64,000 nucleotides of DNA from Druceiella hillmani (lineage: Eukaryota; Arthropoda; Insecta; Lepidoptera; Hepialidae), in contig JAYKKI010000007.1 of assembly GCA_039881145.1 (NCBI GenBank), forward strand, positions 45,198,501 through 45,262,500. The letters run 5' to 3'. Shown here one piece after another: positions 46,394 to 60,114 of the stretch (position 1 is its first letter; each line of letters opens with the position of its first letter). The notes beneath the pieces were generated by a model, which had not been told where the DNA came from, searched no databases, and saw only the letters and a program-made list of their open reading frames with translations. Position numbers and translations under genes: made by a program.

Positions 46394-49300
46394 ATAACAT
46401 AGGTTAAAGTATACAATTAATCCACAATAATTGCCTAATTTTTGCAAAATTAAGTAATAATTCATGTTATAAACACAACGCCGTTTTCAAGAATGACTTG
46501 AAATAATGAAATAATATTTTAAACTATGAGTAAACTGAATATAATTCAACATATACTTTTACAGACAAATTACCATGAACAATTTGTGGAAAAATTATCA
46601 GATATTGTACCAATTTCACTATACTATACTCCATGATATTCAATTCCAAAAAAAAATGCTGTGGATAAATTCAGTTACTTTAAGACATGAATGTCATATA
46701 CTCATTAATATTTACAGGGGATCTTTACAAGAACTAAATTATTGTCAATGAATCATGTTATCTAACAGTATTAGTACGGTCAGTTCATGGGGTTATCTGT
46801 TAATATCCATGACAGATAATTTAAAAACTAGTGGAATAATTCTGAGACTGTCGGATTGGCCTTGGTTAACTTTTTATTTGAGACCACAAATCAAAATAAT
46901 GATTTTACATTTTCTTTAACATGCTCAAGGTTTTTTATCATAAAAATATTGTCAAGAATTTTTTTAAGATAATAAATCGGTTATTTTTATATAGGTAAGC
47001 TTGAAATTTTGAAAAATTGTTTGAAGCAACAATATCTACGGCCTAACTTAAAAATTACTCATATAATTGTAATCTTAATTATTTCCACAGATCATATATT
47101 TAAGTATGATGTCTTATAACCGTAGAAAGTTAATTTGTGTCCACATTTTAAAGTAGAAATATGTTCTTGGAACTTTTTTGAAAATGAATGTGTTTTCAGA
47201 TATTTAAAAAAATGCTTTTATTGGATATGCTAAAATTTATATGAATAAAAATAAATGGGTGAAGCACTCATAAAGCCGTGTGTACTTGTCGAAAATCTCA
47301 TCTTCTATTTTGAGTTATATGGGTATATAGTTTCCTTACATTCTACATTTACAAAATTTTTGTTTCCATGAAATTAAAGTAATATTTCCTAAAATTACTA
47401 CAGCCACTACTAAGTATTAATTGTAACCCTGTAGCGTAATAAATAATTGAACCATAACTTAGATGACAATATTGCCTAAGAAGAACCAGCCGATTAGGTA
47501 AAATTTACTGCATGGAATATACCTATTGTCAAATTGGTATGAAACGGTGTCTGTGAGTTCGAGTTCTTTAATACAAAATAAGAGGTTGTAATATTTTATA
47601 GAGATTATAAAATAAGCATTAATAATTTTCAAAAATTTTTTTAAAATTTAGAAAAAAAAGGGATTTAAAATAATTAACATTGTGTTGTATCTCATAAAGT
47701 AGAAATATTTTTCTGCAATAAAAAAATTATTCTCCTCTTATATTTAAAAAAGAAACCAAAATATAATTCTTGCTACAACAATTAACCAAAACACTGTCTG
47801 TGGCTTCGCTTCCATGGATTTTGGTCTTGGAATGTAATTCATGAATTAAGGAAACTGCATTTTCGATAGTTCATCGTAGTTATCTTAACAATAGTTTTTA
47901 GGATGCGTAGCCATGTCTTCTTTTTGTCACTTACGGTATCGTCTATTTATTGTATTGCGAGTGAAATTTTAAAATCTATTTTGTAGTTCCAGACTTTTTT
48001 CAAAACCTTCTTTAGTGTTAACTCTTCGCTGCTCAAAGCCATTATCCATTGGCTATGCTCTTGTGAATTTCAGTATTAACATTTATATTGAATTAAAATT
48101 TTAGAATTACTGTCATAAAATTAGACTTACTGAAAATTTTCAAATTATAAAAGTACTTTTTCATAAACTATGTCGGCAGTTATGTGAAGTTTACATGAGA
48201 ATAACATGAACTAAAATTTAACACGAGAAAAACATAAAGTTATCCGATCCACAACTGCTTTGGCCAAAATTCACCCTTGCAATTTATTTATTATCATTGC
48301 AAAATATAGATAAATGATCTAAAATAAATTTTTGGGAAAAAATTGCAATATGATTTAGTGGATTAGAAGAATTTTTAAAAATTATAAAACTTGTTAACAG
48401 ATTCAATACAAAAAGCGTAGAAACTCAGATGAAAACGATATGAAAAACTCAGTTATTAACTGAAGACGATCGTAAACTGATATAATAGGGTATAGCCTCT
48501 AATATAATATGGTTATTCTAATATAGTACTCGGAGGATAAACAAACATAATTTCAAAAAATCAATAATGAGGATAAAAATGTTTTAAATGTTATTAGCAT
48601 GCAATGATTAAAAATACAGTGATGTACCAAGTAAAACCAACCATGAATAATTAAATAGAACTATCAACATCCTATCCTACAAATAATCAAAGAATTCTAC
48701 ATATTATAAGCTGGTGATAAAAATGAGCGAATACGTCATATTCCGGCAGCAGATAAGCACTGTACGAGGTAAGAAGGGAGAGCTGGCACCTTTTAAATTG
48801 GAGTGAGCGAAGTGGTGATTAAAGACATTGAAGTGACTTGCATTTAGTACAAATTATTCTAATTTCTCAATCATATTATATCTTAGCTTCTGTTTATCCG
48901 ATTCTTGTGAAACAAAGTGTAGGTTCCTTCCAAACTATTTCATAAATTGCTTATATTTCTTTAAAAAAAACTAAGTATATTAATGCTCAGTTTTCTGAAA
49001 CATTCAGACAAACAAAAATTCTGCAATTGTGAGAGTCTCTTATTCTTTATTTACGTTGTGATATACGACATGATCTTTTTTCCTTTTGTAAGATTCTCTA
49101 GTTGTTAGAAGCAACAGTTCTTCGTTGATGAGCTGCTTTCCAACCGTCCTTTGTCAGAAATGTTAAATATATTATCCTCTGATATGTTTGCAACTGGCCG
49201 CCATGCAAAGTATTGAGTATGCAGCACAAAGCATTGTAGCACAGCGTAGCGCATCATCCAGCTGGTGTGGCATTTGATATATCGCTACATGCTGCAGACA

Positions 49301-49745
49301 CAGTGTGCTGCAAATACGAAGAGTGTGGTATGCTCCAGTCTTGATTGATTACTTATGCTTTCTAGCGTAGAACATTTATTGCTTCCAGAGCAATATATTC
49401 ATGTTAAGTGGAGAAAAATATTAAATCAGAGTAAATTTGAAAAGAATTCTTTCATAATAAATTTTAAATACGCTAATAACTAGTGAAACAAAAAAATTAT
49501 TTCTTTAATATGACTTAAAAGAATGAATATGACAAAAAATATAAATTTTATAGAAACATTTGAGACAGGCGATTTGCGACACTTGCTCCCTATTATATTT
49601 CCAATAGTAGAGGCCGTAACTGTTATCGTATGAATCTGTTTAACTGCCAGCAATTTAATCATTTAAATATCAAATGAAATCTCTCAAATGTTGCAAGCAG
49701 AGGTAGCTGTAAATTCTTCCAATAATCTTCCAATACTCAGATTGT

Positions 49746-51860
49746 CAGTGGCGGACTACGCCTGGCCTGTCAGAGGCTCGGGGCGGCAAAGTTGAATAAG
49801 GCCCTCAGTCTAAGAACTTGATGTAATTTTACTAGCTTTTTATTTAGTTCCCATTTGTATGCACAAGTGTGTTTGTTTATTTAGTTCAAATCTTGCATGT
49901 GAAATTTAAATTCGACTTACGTAAACATGTATAGAATATGGATATGGAAGAGGAAAGTAAAATACGAATTAGCAAAAAACAAGTAATAAGGATTACCAAA
50001 AAACAATTAGTAAAAATAAAGTAATAGGTAGTTTTTATTTTCTGTAAGTATAAATGAACTCCTCAATAACTTCACTAAAATTCAATTTGTTTTGAAACTT
50101 TGCTTTCAATTGAAAGTACGGACAGATGGACGACTGTCACGAGATTGTCACTCTTGATTCAATGTGGATCGTAGGTAATTTTTAGTTAATTTAAGTTTGG
50201 TAAAACTTCTCTCGTACGATGCAACCGAGATGCAAATGGTCAAGTAGTATTTAAATATAAATGATATAAAGGGTAACGATTCACTAAAGTCCCATTTTTT
50301 TATAAATTGAAGGATTTCGCAGGCTGTCCATTTGGAAGTAATGTCGCACACATATCGGTGGTACTTACATGCCTGTGGTACCTTTTTATTTCTTGGAAAA
50401 CCTGCTCCTTATCAAATTCATCGTAAATTTGTACTAGATTGTCCAGTACTACAACCATAGCATCATCTGAAGCTTCTCGCATAAACATTGTTTTAATCAT
50501 TTAGAAAATATTTTTGATTTGTTTCATGGCCATGTATCGTTATATAAATCTATTTATGCATTCAAACATTGACTGACGTATTTCTTCTTGAATCGATAAT
50601 CCATTATCAATTAGCTGGTTCACCCGGCATTGTTCCTTTTACCTTCCTTCTTTCTCGTCTCTCGATGTTAATATCCATATCATTACATTTTTTAGTGCCA
50701 ATAGTTACAGCATTGTCTACAATCGTGGTTCGTTCGGTCACTATATACTCATTCAGGACTTTTAGTTTGGCGAGTCCTATCTCCAGAGTCATTTTTGGAG
50801 ACTGTAAATATTGTTGAACTAAATTAACTGCCTTCAGTATCGAGAGCCAAAATTGTATATAAGTCAAAAAGGTAAAATCACAAATAGTCGGCAGGAGCAA
50901 GTTTGCTCCTGATCTTGCATCAAAATTTGCTTTTGATGGATCTTAAAAATTTTCTGAAACATTCACAATGGTCTCTACGTTTTCTTTTACGACTTTTACC
51001 GGCTTGTAATGAGTGCTCCAACGAGTATCAGATAAACATTTTAAATGTTATCCAGTTTTCTCTTTAAGTCAATGCCATCTCTGTGTAGATGATGAAAAGA
51101 ATGAATATAATTTCTCTACTGTTCCAAAACATGTATCACTAGAAGGAACACATGAAAATGCCTGGACTCTGCAAAGATTCAAGAAATGATATGACTTCTT
51201 GGATTTTTCTTTGTACCCCTCCATAGACACCTGACATTGATGCGGCATCGTAACAACCTTGAGCCCTGCACAACGCAAAATATCCAGTCCATCTTTTCCC
51301 AGCTGTTGCTGAATGTCTTTTGACATATCTTCAGCAGTGTTTCCAGACATAAAAAAAAACCCAAGAGAGATTCTCGTTCTTCCTCAATGTAATTTTTTAT
51401 ATAAATTAATCTAATAATTTGACTCATTTGGTCTGTTTAACTTTCGTCAGGAGTGCTGTCAAAAGTGATTCCGTAATATTTAGCCTTTTTAATATCTGCA
51501 ATAATTTTTTGGTTTACGTCTTCACCGAAACAGACTAAATTAATTTTGTATCCCTTTTGACAATTAAGAAAGTACTCTCTTTGACGCACCAGCGGACTTT
51601 TCAAGTTTTAAATAATGCTCTTTCAACACTGGATCATATTTCGTTAACAGTTGTACCAATTCTAGAAAATTTCCTTGGTTTCAGAAGAAATACCTTCACG
51701 ATAGCCTCGGAAAACAAGATTTTGTTGGGCCGAAAATAGTGTTATGTCTAAAAGGCGATGTAAAATCTTTCTCCATTTCTTAGTTTCATCGTTATCTTTA
51801 TCAATGGTTTTATTAAGTTTCAATCCCATAGCCGACGTTTTCCATTTTTCTAAGTTTGTT
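49746..51860 (-). mobile_element. hAT transposon relic (ZMYM1/TTF-type transposase)
   Basis: Minus-strand fragments, in order: LEKWKTSAMGLKLNKTIDKD and WRKILHRLLDITLFSAQQNL (about 51845-51700), QIIRLIYIKNYIEEERESLL, MSGNTAEDMSKDIQQQLGKD and GLDILRC (51427-51250), CFGTVEKLYSFFSSSTQRW, SDTRWS, MTLEIGLAKLKVLNEYIVTE (50800-50740), and the C-terminal dimerisation motif TICISVASYERSFTKLKLTK with NYLRSTLNQE (50240-50148). This is the order of a DUF4371 plus hAT_C family protein. Many stops and shifts. The 3' terminus is the hAT-type inverted repeat cagtggcgga at 49746. The matching 5' terminus was not found. Confidence 0.82.
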
Positions 51861-51884
51861 AGTTGTTCATGCGATTATTCATGC

Positions 51885-52470
51885 TTTTATACCCTTCGAT
51901 TTAATTTCCTCCACTGACAAAAACCAGATTTATAGAGGGCGAGTTCCTTGTATCCGGATCCAGTCGATTCCAAAGTCTTATAGCTTGGACAGAGACTTTT
52001 CATAAAAGGGGCTTATATGTTTCGAAAAAATTAATTAAATCTGCTCCTAAGATAAGTTGGATTGTTCAAAATATTGTAAAGAAGTGTAAGAATGTGTAGA
52101 TTGCGCTGACTGCAGACTTCTTCTGAATAGAAAGAAAAAAATTGATCATATTCTTTGCAACAAAAAATCAGAGAATGCACAAATTTTGAAGGCGTTCTAA
52201 TTTTTAAGGTGATATACAAGGTCTGGGTAGAATACATCTCCGTAGTCAAGCAGTGGCAATAAAAGTGTTTGACAGAGGTGAGTTTTGGTTTGAGCGTCTA
52301 GAAAATTATGAAGATGCTTGAGGAAGATATGCATTCTGCTGAAGATATGACGACTAAAATAATTTACTTGAGGTTGCCAGCTAAGATGTCTTTAACTGTT
52401 GGCATAAATGGAATTGGTGTACCATATAATATTAGATATGGCTGATCTAAAAAGCAGTCTTCGGCTACCT
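51885..52470 (-). mobile_element. LINE 3' end (CR1/L2-like ORF2 C-terminus)
   Basis: Minus-strand translation: FSRMHIFLKHLHNFLDAQTK, THLCQTLLLPLLDYGDVFYP, NLHILTLLYNILNNPTYLRS, then KAIRLWNRLDPDTRNSPSIN and LVFVSGGN-stop near 51900. This fits the C-terminal LPLLDYGDVVYxD...HxLxLLxxI..PxYLxxRF...AIRLWNxLPxxIR block of CR1/L2-like LINEs. The 3' end lies within 30 bases of hAT coding remnants, consistent with insertion into or next to the hAT copy. Confidence 0.75.
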
Positions 52471-53760
52471 ACTTAGCACGGAATTAAATTAAACACAGAG
52501 GAACTAATTATAGACATAAAATATTAAAATTTGGTTTTGGAGGTTAATTTCAGGAGTAAATCGGGAAATAAAAAACATTTCTTTCAAGGTTATTGTGCAG
52601 TGCCAAATAAAAAATTTATAAAAGCATGAATTCAACAATATATGTATATTAAGTATTTTTTGTATGAATTTATTTAAACATTTTTCAGCAGAAACACTTA
52701 AAAATTGCTATTCCCCACCCTTGAAAAAATTCACGGACATTGAGTATTAGGTTAAGATTGAAAGAAAATTATCAAGATAGAAAAATTCTAGGACGATCAA
52801 TTGTTATAAACCATGTAATTGTTTAATTCCTTATAACTGCCGAACCATTGGTTTTTGGAAAAAAGTTTATCAAAAAAATATTTCTCACTATCTAAGGAAC
52901 ACCTCTTGTCCTTGCATGTCTTTCAAAATGTTTAATTTGGCTTCGACAAAGTGCTGCACATAGCCACACACTTATGGGATTGATGCGGTCAAAGGCGGAT
53001 AACACGGTAGATGGGCACCTTTTAAGCACATAGTCAGAGTGCATTACCATTAAGTGGGAAGCTGATGGTACGAAATACTAATTGTGCAAGTATAGCTTGC
53101 ACTTATTGTTTTGACCATAGTAAAAATATCAAATCAATAAAAATCTTTTAAAGACTAATACATGAGTTTTATAATATATTTATGTCTGATTACATTTTCC
53201 CTAATATGATATACGCATAACACTTATTTAAAAAGTTTTATTACTTTTATTTCGGTACTTACATAAGACGAATTTGAAAAAAAACATTCCATTACTTTGT
53301 ATATATTAATTCTAGGTAAATTACGATTTCGTCCTTATAAAAATCCTTCTTCCATTTTAATATAAAAACGAGAAAACAACAAAATAAGGCCAAAAATGAA
53401 TGTCAATCATAACAACAAATCAGCCAAGGCGAACAACAGTCAGGCGTGTGGTGATGTAGAAACGTGATGTCACAGACTAGTTGACGGCCACAGTAAAGTT
53501 CGTAAATTTGAAAATTCTAGACTTCTAACATCTATTAATGAATTTAAATTTTTTTTTACCAATTTTACAGTTTTGGTCTATATTTTAGAGTAATGGAAAA
53601 AAATATTATATTTTCGTAATTAGTAAATATATCCATTAGCTTAAATGTTCTTTGAATATTTCTTGAATACATATATTTCTCACGTTTTTATTTACAGTCT
53701 AAGTTATACATTGAGATTATTAGAAAATAAATAAATCCTTACTTCTATACACTAATTATT
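52471..53760. other. intergenic, nothing recognised
   Basis: AT-rich. Slightly GC-richer at 52900-53060. No conserved frame or structural repeat is seen. Confidence 0.65.
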
Positions 53761-53761
53761 G

Positions 53762-54560
53762 TACAAGCTCTGTTTAAAAAGATTGGATTTTCGAATTTTT
53801 TTGTTATGTAGTACACATGTTCCTAAGATACGTTGGATGTTGACATTATTAACCATTTTGCCTTTTTAATTCTTTTTTGACAGATATAAAGGTTAGACGT
53901 GTTTTATTGTGCTTGGCGATTTTTTGCTATAGAAAAAAATTTATTCTTTTTTCTTAATCTATATTCAATTTTGTGTGAAAAATAAAATTAAGTTCTCCGA
54001 CGCACCTAAAATGTTAACTGTGGCCTTTGGCGAGTCTACTTTGAACCAAAACAAATATTTATAAGTGGCACAACCTCTTCACAGAAGGCCGAGAAGATGT
54101 TAATGACGATGCCCTGGACACATTGGCATAGTGCATCGTGAGTTCTTGCCAAAAGCTTGTATGGTTCATAAGGAATATTATCTTTAAGCCATGCGCCGTT
54201 TGTGTGAAGCAATACAAACACTCAGAATTGTGGAAAAACCTGTCATGGATATTGCACCACGATAATGCGCTAGCTTACTCGTCATTGCTGGTTCGTAACC
54301 TTTTGGCCAACAACCACACTGTAATCATGCCCCAGCCACCATATCTACCAGATTTGGCCCCTTGTGACTTTTTTTGTTTCCAATACTAAAAGACCCATGA
54401 AAGGATGACGTTTTGCCACAATTGAAGAGATTAAGACCGCATCGCTGGAAGAGCTTGAAATGCTTTGAAGATTGGAAAAAGCTCTGGCACAAATGTATGG
54501 TATCTGAGGGAGATTACTTTGAAGGCGACAAAACAGATATTGATGAATAAATGAAAATTT
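53762..54560 (+). mobile_element. mariner transposon relic with internal deletion
   Basis: The left end tacaagctctgtttaaaaag resembles mariner terminal repeats. At 54064 the frame WHNLFTEGREDVNDDALDTL matches the mariner N-terminal linker (WYxRFKEGREDVNDD). It then jumps to MVHKEYYL and the catalytic region LWKNLSWILHHDNALAYSSL with TVIMPQPPYLPDLAPCDFF (catalytic Asp in LHHDNA; second Asp in PDLAPCDFF), ending GDYFEGDKTDIDE at about 54549. Stops and frameshifts throughout, and the middle of the transposase is missing. Confidence 0.8.
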
Positions 54561-57500
54561 TTTGAGAAAAAATAACTAGAATATAGACTAGATAGATTTC
54601 GATTGGTAAAAGGGAGAAAATGAGTCGTTTACATAGACATAATTAGCTTTTCAAGCTTTATTGAATTGTATATTTAGTTTCAATATTCCAAAAAAAGCTG
54701 TTACTCACTCTACTTTTTAAGTTTAAGTACACTATTCGATAGAACTCGGAAAGTTCATTATAGCTATATATGTGTATGTAATTCATTTTTGTATCTTAGT
54801 CCCTTATACCAATTTAAACTATCGAAGATATGTAAATGCCCTAGTATTAAATGGAACCGCAAATTGCAAATATTTTTAATAAATAAAACATTCTTTGAAC
54901 AGTTAATATAAATATATTTCGAATTATTCAGAGGCTTTACAATATTTGGAAGAATTACTCATAGCATATTTCATTATTATTTAGCACAGATTAAGACAAC
55001 ATACAGTTTATGCACTTTGATGACGGGTATTGTATCCTCTTCAACATAAACACAGTAATGTATACACTAATCTATTATCAATACACTTAATTATACGTTA
55101 TTGTTTATTTTTAACATTTAATCAAGGACTGTAATCAATATTATCGGGCTGCAATGGCCCAAAATGCAATCCCACTAAACATTAATATTAATACATCGTC
55201 ATGAATAATGTAAGTGTATAAAAATTTGTATTAAAAGCAGATTTTATGGAAAATTTTATGCAATATTTACAATATTAGGAGTATATTATTATAATAAATC
55301 AACAACGTCAATTACAACACCGTTTTCTCCAAATATCCCAATAACACCAAACAATCTCAATCCACCCGTAATCAATCGGTAATTGAAAAAATATATTGAA
55401 GCTGCTGTTAATCAAATTAAAATAAATTCTGTGATTTTCAACTTAAAATCTATACCAAACATTTGGCAAATTAAATGTTGTAATTGCTAAGCTAAAAAAA
55501 CATAATTTCGTCATTAAAATTTTACACAGGATCACCAACGGCATGATCTCAATTAACTGACAACACCATTTATTTAAATGTCAAATTAATTATTTTAACT
55601 AATGGAAATGTTAAAAGTGTAAGTCAACAACAAAGTTCATATTGCTTTTTCTATATTTACGATCTCTAAAGCTCTGTTCGGAGCAAATGAAACCAATTCT
55701 GTTGCATAATACGAGATACTTATAATTTCTAATATTCTATATCACTTAGCAATAGTTGGACAAACTGGCCGAACTGCTTAATCTGTTGTACACTATCATT
55801 AGCAACACTGCACCACAGCCTTGAATGGCGCCTATCAATTTGTACTCCATGAGTATTTAAGAGTAATGTAGCAATACAACGATACATATATATATAGATA
55901 TATATAGAACCATTTTTTTTAAAACTCAGAAATATCAAAATATTTTAAAATATAATGAATATTACAAAACATACAAAGCATTTGCATTTCAGAATTACAG
56001 CAAACAAACCTACGCTGAAATACTTATAAGCTTAGTAAATTTAACACCATAAAGGCAATTAAATGGGAAACCTACAAATGTTTAAGAATTTCATATTGGA
56101 AACGTGCAATCCATGCAGACAGTGACTACCCAAAAATCTAGAAAATGACTAAAATACCACATTAAACAAAGGATTTGCCAAAATTTTACTTTAGTTGGCA
56201 ATTTGCCTGTTTAAAGTGATATTTTATATACAATTTCTCTATTTTTGAGCAAATATGACTGGTTGTGTAGCTGTATGCCCTTGTCAATATTTTGCGATTC
56301 TCCCAACTCATCTACGGAAAATACAGGTAAAATCAGTACAACACTGAGAGTGGTGCCATGGTACAGGAACAGATGTAAAGTAGCGCAGAAATGATCAAGG
56401 TACCTCCCTTGATCATCAGGGGTAATGAATAGTACTTGATGTAAGTTGGGCTAGTTACGGCACTGCATAAAATATATCTTCCTCTATTAGCGAAGCAAAA
56501 AGGAAATTCAACACAATCATTCATTGCCATATCTCACAAAATTATCTTCATATTGCAAAAGAGTAAAACAAAATTTACCTCATTCTCCCTTACCCATTCT
56601 ATTGATATTATTTTTTATTTATTTGTAGCGGCAATTTTGAATGTCACATACGTTATTATCTTTAATAAGGATCAGAAATGAATACTTCAAAGTTCAAAAA
56701 GAAGTTATACGTAAAATTAGAAATACTATGTCAATTAAATAACCAATTTCTAAAATGGTCATCACTCAGTGGTGCACTATCAAATTTAGAATAAACAAAA
56801 CCTATTTGGAATTTTCTTCATCAGCGTCTGCAATAGGAAATTAATTAATCCATTCGTTGTTCTATAGAATATCATATTTCACGGTATAATATATAATATT
56901 TCACAGTGCTAAAGACGTACCTTTAATCACTCTTCAAAATAGAGCCACCATGTACGTGAGTATGTTGACTGAATTCATCAAAAATTTGCAGAATTTCAAA
57001 CATAATTAATTTGTAATTTCTGAAAAAAATTGTATGTTTAATACACATAAATTTCCATAAAAGTTCACGCATTGGGCTCTTTATATTGATTTTTACAAAA
57101 TTTCTATATTCCCATTTCAGTATTCTTAAAGCAGGCGCTATTCAGTTAGTAACCGGACAAATCGTAGGTCCAATTTGAAAACACTCTTCAATCCCTTATC
57201 TTGGAATTATAATTGTAGAAATACTGATCTGTCAATTATTGTATCATAATCCATTCAAGTATATACAAACAGCACACCACTGCTGCAAACCATTATTGAG
57301 ATGATTTTTTTTTAAAATCTTAGGAGAAATTAAATACTAATTCTTCTAAATAACTTTTATTAATGCTGGATGTAACATGGTATGTATGTATGTAATCAAT
57401 AACATTTTATATGTCAACCCAACACTGAAATTTATAATGATAATTCCCCAACAAAATCTCAATACATCACCCGCTATAAAATCAATCGATACACAGTACA

Positions 57501-60087
57501 ACTGGTGTTTATTTTATAAGTGACACTTATATCCCTTTCCCGAGCCTTTCCGCATCCGGATATAGACACATAAAATGAAAACAAATGGAATAATAACTAT
57601 TACAGTAATTAAAAACTCGTGATCACTTTTACATTTACTTATAATAATTATTTACACTTTGCACACGCTCAATGCAAGCCGATCCTTCAAAATATTTGCA
57701 TCTGAACAATACAAGATAAAATCTTACTGCTAGAGATTGACATTTGTTAGCTCGTGACTAGGTAGTTACTAAAGTAAGATGTAGACAAGTTTTCAACATT
57801 TTTATGTGTATCATAATTTCAAAAGTTATTTTGACAAATTTCAGACAAAATTTGGTATGACTTCCGAGTGGCAGAGGACATGGGCTACATCTTTCGGTCT
57901 GTCCTAAATCGCCATCAACTTTATAGACTCAAAACCGTTTTAGGTGAATACTACTCTATACAAATGGGCTTTAAGACCCAACAGTTTCATACTTGTGAAA
58001 TTTTAATTAGAAAAAAATTGGAAAATTGTTTCTTTAATGTGTGGTTCATATTTCTAATATTCGGGCAAATAAGCAAGATATAGCAACAGAATTCTGAAAG
58101 AGAGTTTCCAATTTTATGCTCACTAGGTGGAGCCCTGTCAATGTTTTTTTTTTCAAGTCTGGTCAATGTATTTTTTTTCAAGTTTAATTACACACACATA
58201 TGAGAAACAATAACATTTATTGTTTCATTTTATGGAGAATATATTTTTAACTTTTATAAATAAACAAATAATTGAAATAAACAATTGAATGGCCACATAA
58301 AAAACCATATTTATAGTGCTGTGTGTGTGACTATATCAAAATTTAATATCATAGTTTACAACTTTACACTGCGACATGGACATTCTATTGATTATAGTAT
58401 TATTTTGTACAATATTGATCATATTCGTTACAAAGTTGTAACTATTATTGTAGCTGTTTAGACTATAAAGGTAATAAGCAACAATAAGTTTAATTTTAGT
58501 TGCTAACTATAAGTTTACACTAACTATAAATTGCTTATGCCACACCACAAGATGTTCATAGTTTTAAACATTTTTCTTAATAACGAAATTTCCACATTGA
58601 ATTTTAGTGGTTGTGTTTGATGTCATTACATATCATAGAAACCCTCATTATGTTAAAGTAGCTAAATGAACTTGGAAGTTTCTTTAATATGAATATCATA
58701 ATCATATAAAGTTAAAGCAATAGTACCTAAAATATTGAATGGACTTAATTACCGTGCTGATAAGCGTAGGCCGTATCTATTTTTAACAATAAAACTTAAT
58801 TCTCAAATGTTTGTCTGTCAAATACATCAATGAAATCTAGGTAAATATTCTATTCATCAAAAATGACAATTTACTATGCTACCAAAGAAATAATATAAAT
58901 CAAGATTTAACAGAGAAATTTAAACAAAAATAATGTTTTTCTAAAACATTCAACTAGTCATGAACTAACAAATTATTATGTATATTATAATACATATATT
59001 TAAAATACATAAGTATATATCATAATATGTATAGCACTTATTAGAAATACATTACAATATATAAATATATAAAAATTAATTGTGCGGTATTTCACTTTCA
59101 TTAACTGGTAATAATTTGTTTTTTTTTTCATTTTACATATTATCGCCTCAACTTTATGAAACATTAAAAACAGATATGTCTCGTCACTATGAAATATATA
59201 TATGCATTCCTTACAGGCAAACCAAGAAAAAAATAATGTAATACAAAAAAAAAATTTAATAAAAATAAATTTCCTCTTAAACAAATATCTAATAGTAACA
59301 ATATTATTTAATTTGCCAAGCCCATACATACATTGTGTCTACCTGTTGACATTTTTCTATCGCTATGACAACATTACTTTCCAAAATTACAATTTTCTTT
59401 TACCTTAACAACTAAAAATAAGATACACAAATTTTAGATTAAATGAATTTTGATGCAGGTTATAAATTTGTTAGTAAGTATACAACGAATGTCACATGTG
59501 TCCCTCACTTAACAAAGTTAACATCAATCAATTTGATTATGCAAATATTTATGTAAATAATAACATTTGATTGAAAGTTAAATAAGTATTGTTTTATGAT
59601 ATATTAATGATTTCTCTGTTAAGATAAAAACTGTGAGAAAGCATTTGTAAAAAAAATTGACATCACAGTGACACCTACTGTCATAGTTTAAAGATTTAAA
59701 CAATGTTATTATTAGCGCAGGTCTCCTGAGCCAAAAATCTAATAAAACACATTTAGTGAACATGTTAGCTAAACATAACCATTTCCTGTGTTATAAACGA
59801 AAAGACAACGCTCAATGTTAGATAATTTTTCATTTGAGTTAAAATGAATTCACACGAGAAAGACGTACTTGAATTTTTGAAGTTATTTTTCATACAAGAT
59901 AAAGAAGCCGATCAGATAAATAAACAACAATGTATTATCTTTATTCCAATTCAAATTATCTTCAAAACACCATAGACAAATTTTAATATTTCTCTGACTG
60001 ACATTGTAAATAGAAGCGAGAGAGTGACGTGTGCAATATTTGAAAGCAACAGCGGTATAAACATTCCCTTCTGCAGGCGAACAGGGG

Positions 60088-60114
60088 ATGTTATCCATTC
60101 GACTTGGATAACAT
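60088..60114. repeat. perfect hairpin, 10-bp arms, 7-nt loop
   Basis: atgttatcca (60088-60097), loop ttcgact, tggataacat (60105-60114). Its surroundings are GC-richer than average (60060-60160). Confidence 0.85.

Noticed and set aside
59000..59329. 109-codon minus-strand frame with hydrophobic stretches
   Set aside because: Composition (Phe, Ile, Tyr, Lys) is that of random AT-rich sequence, with no motif and no supporting context.
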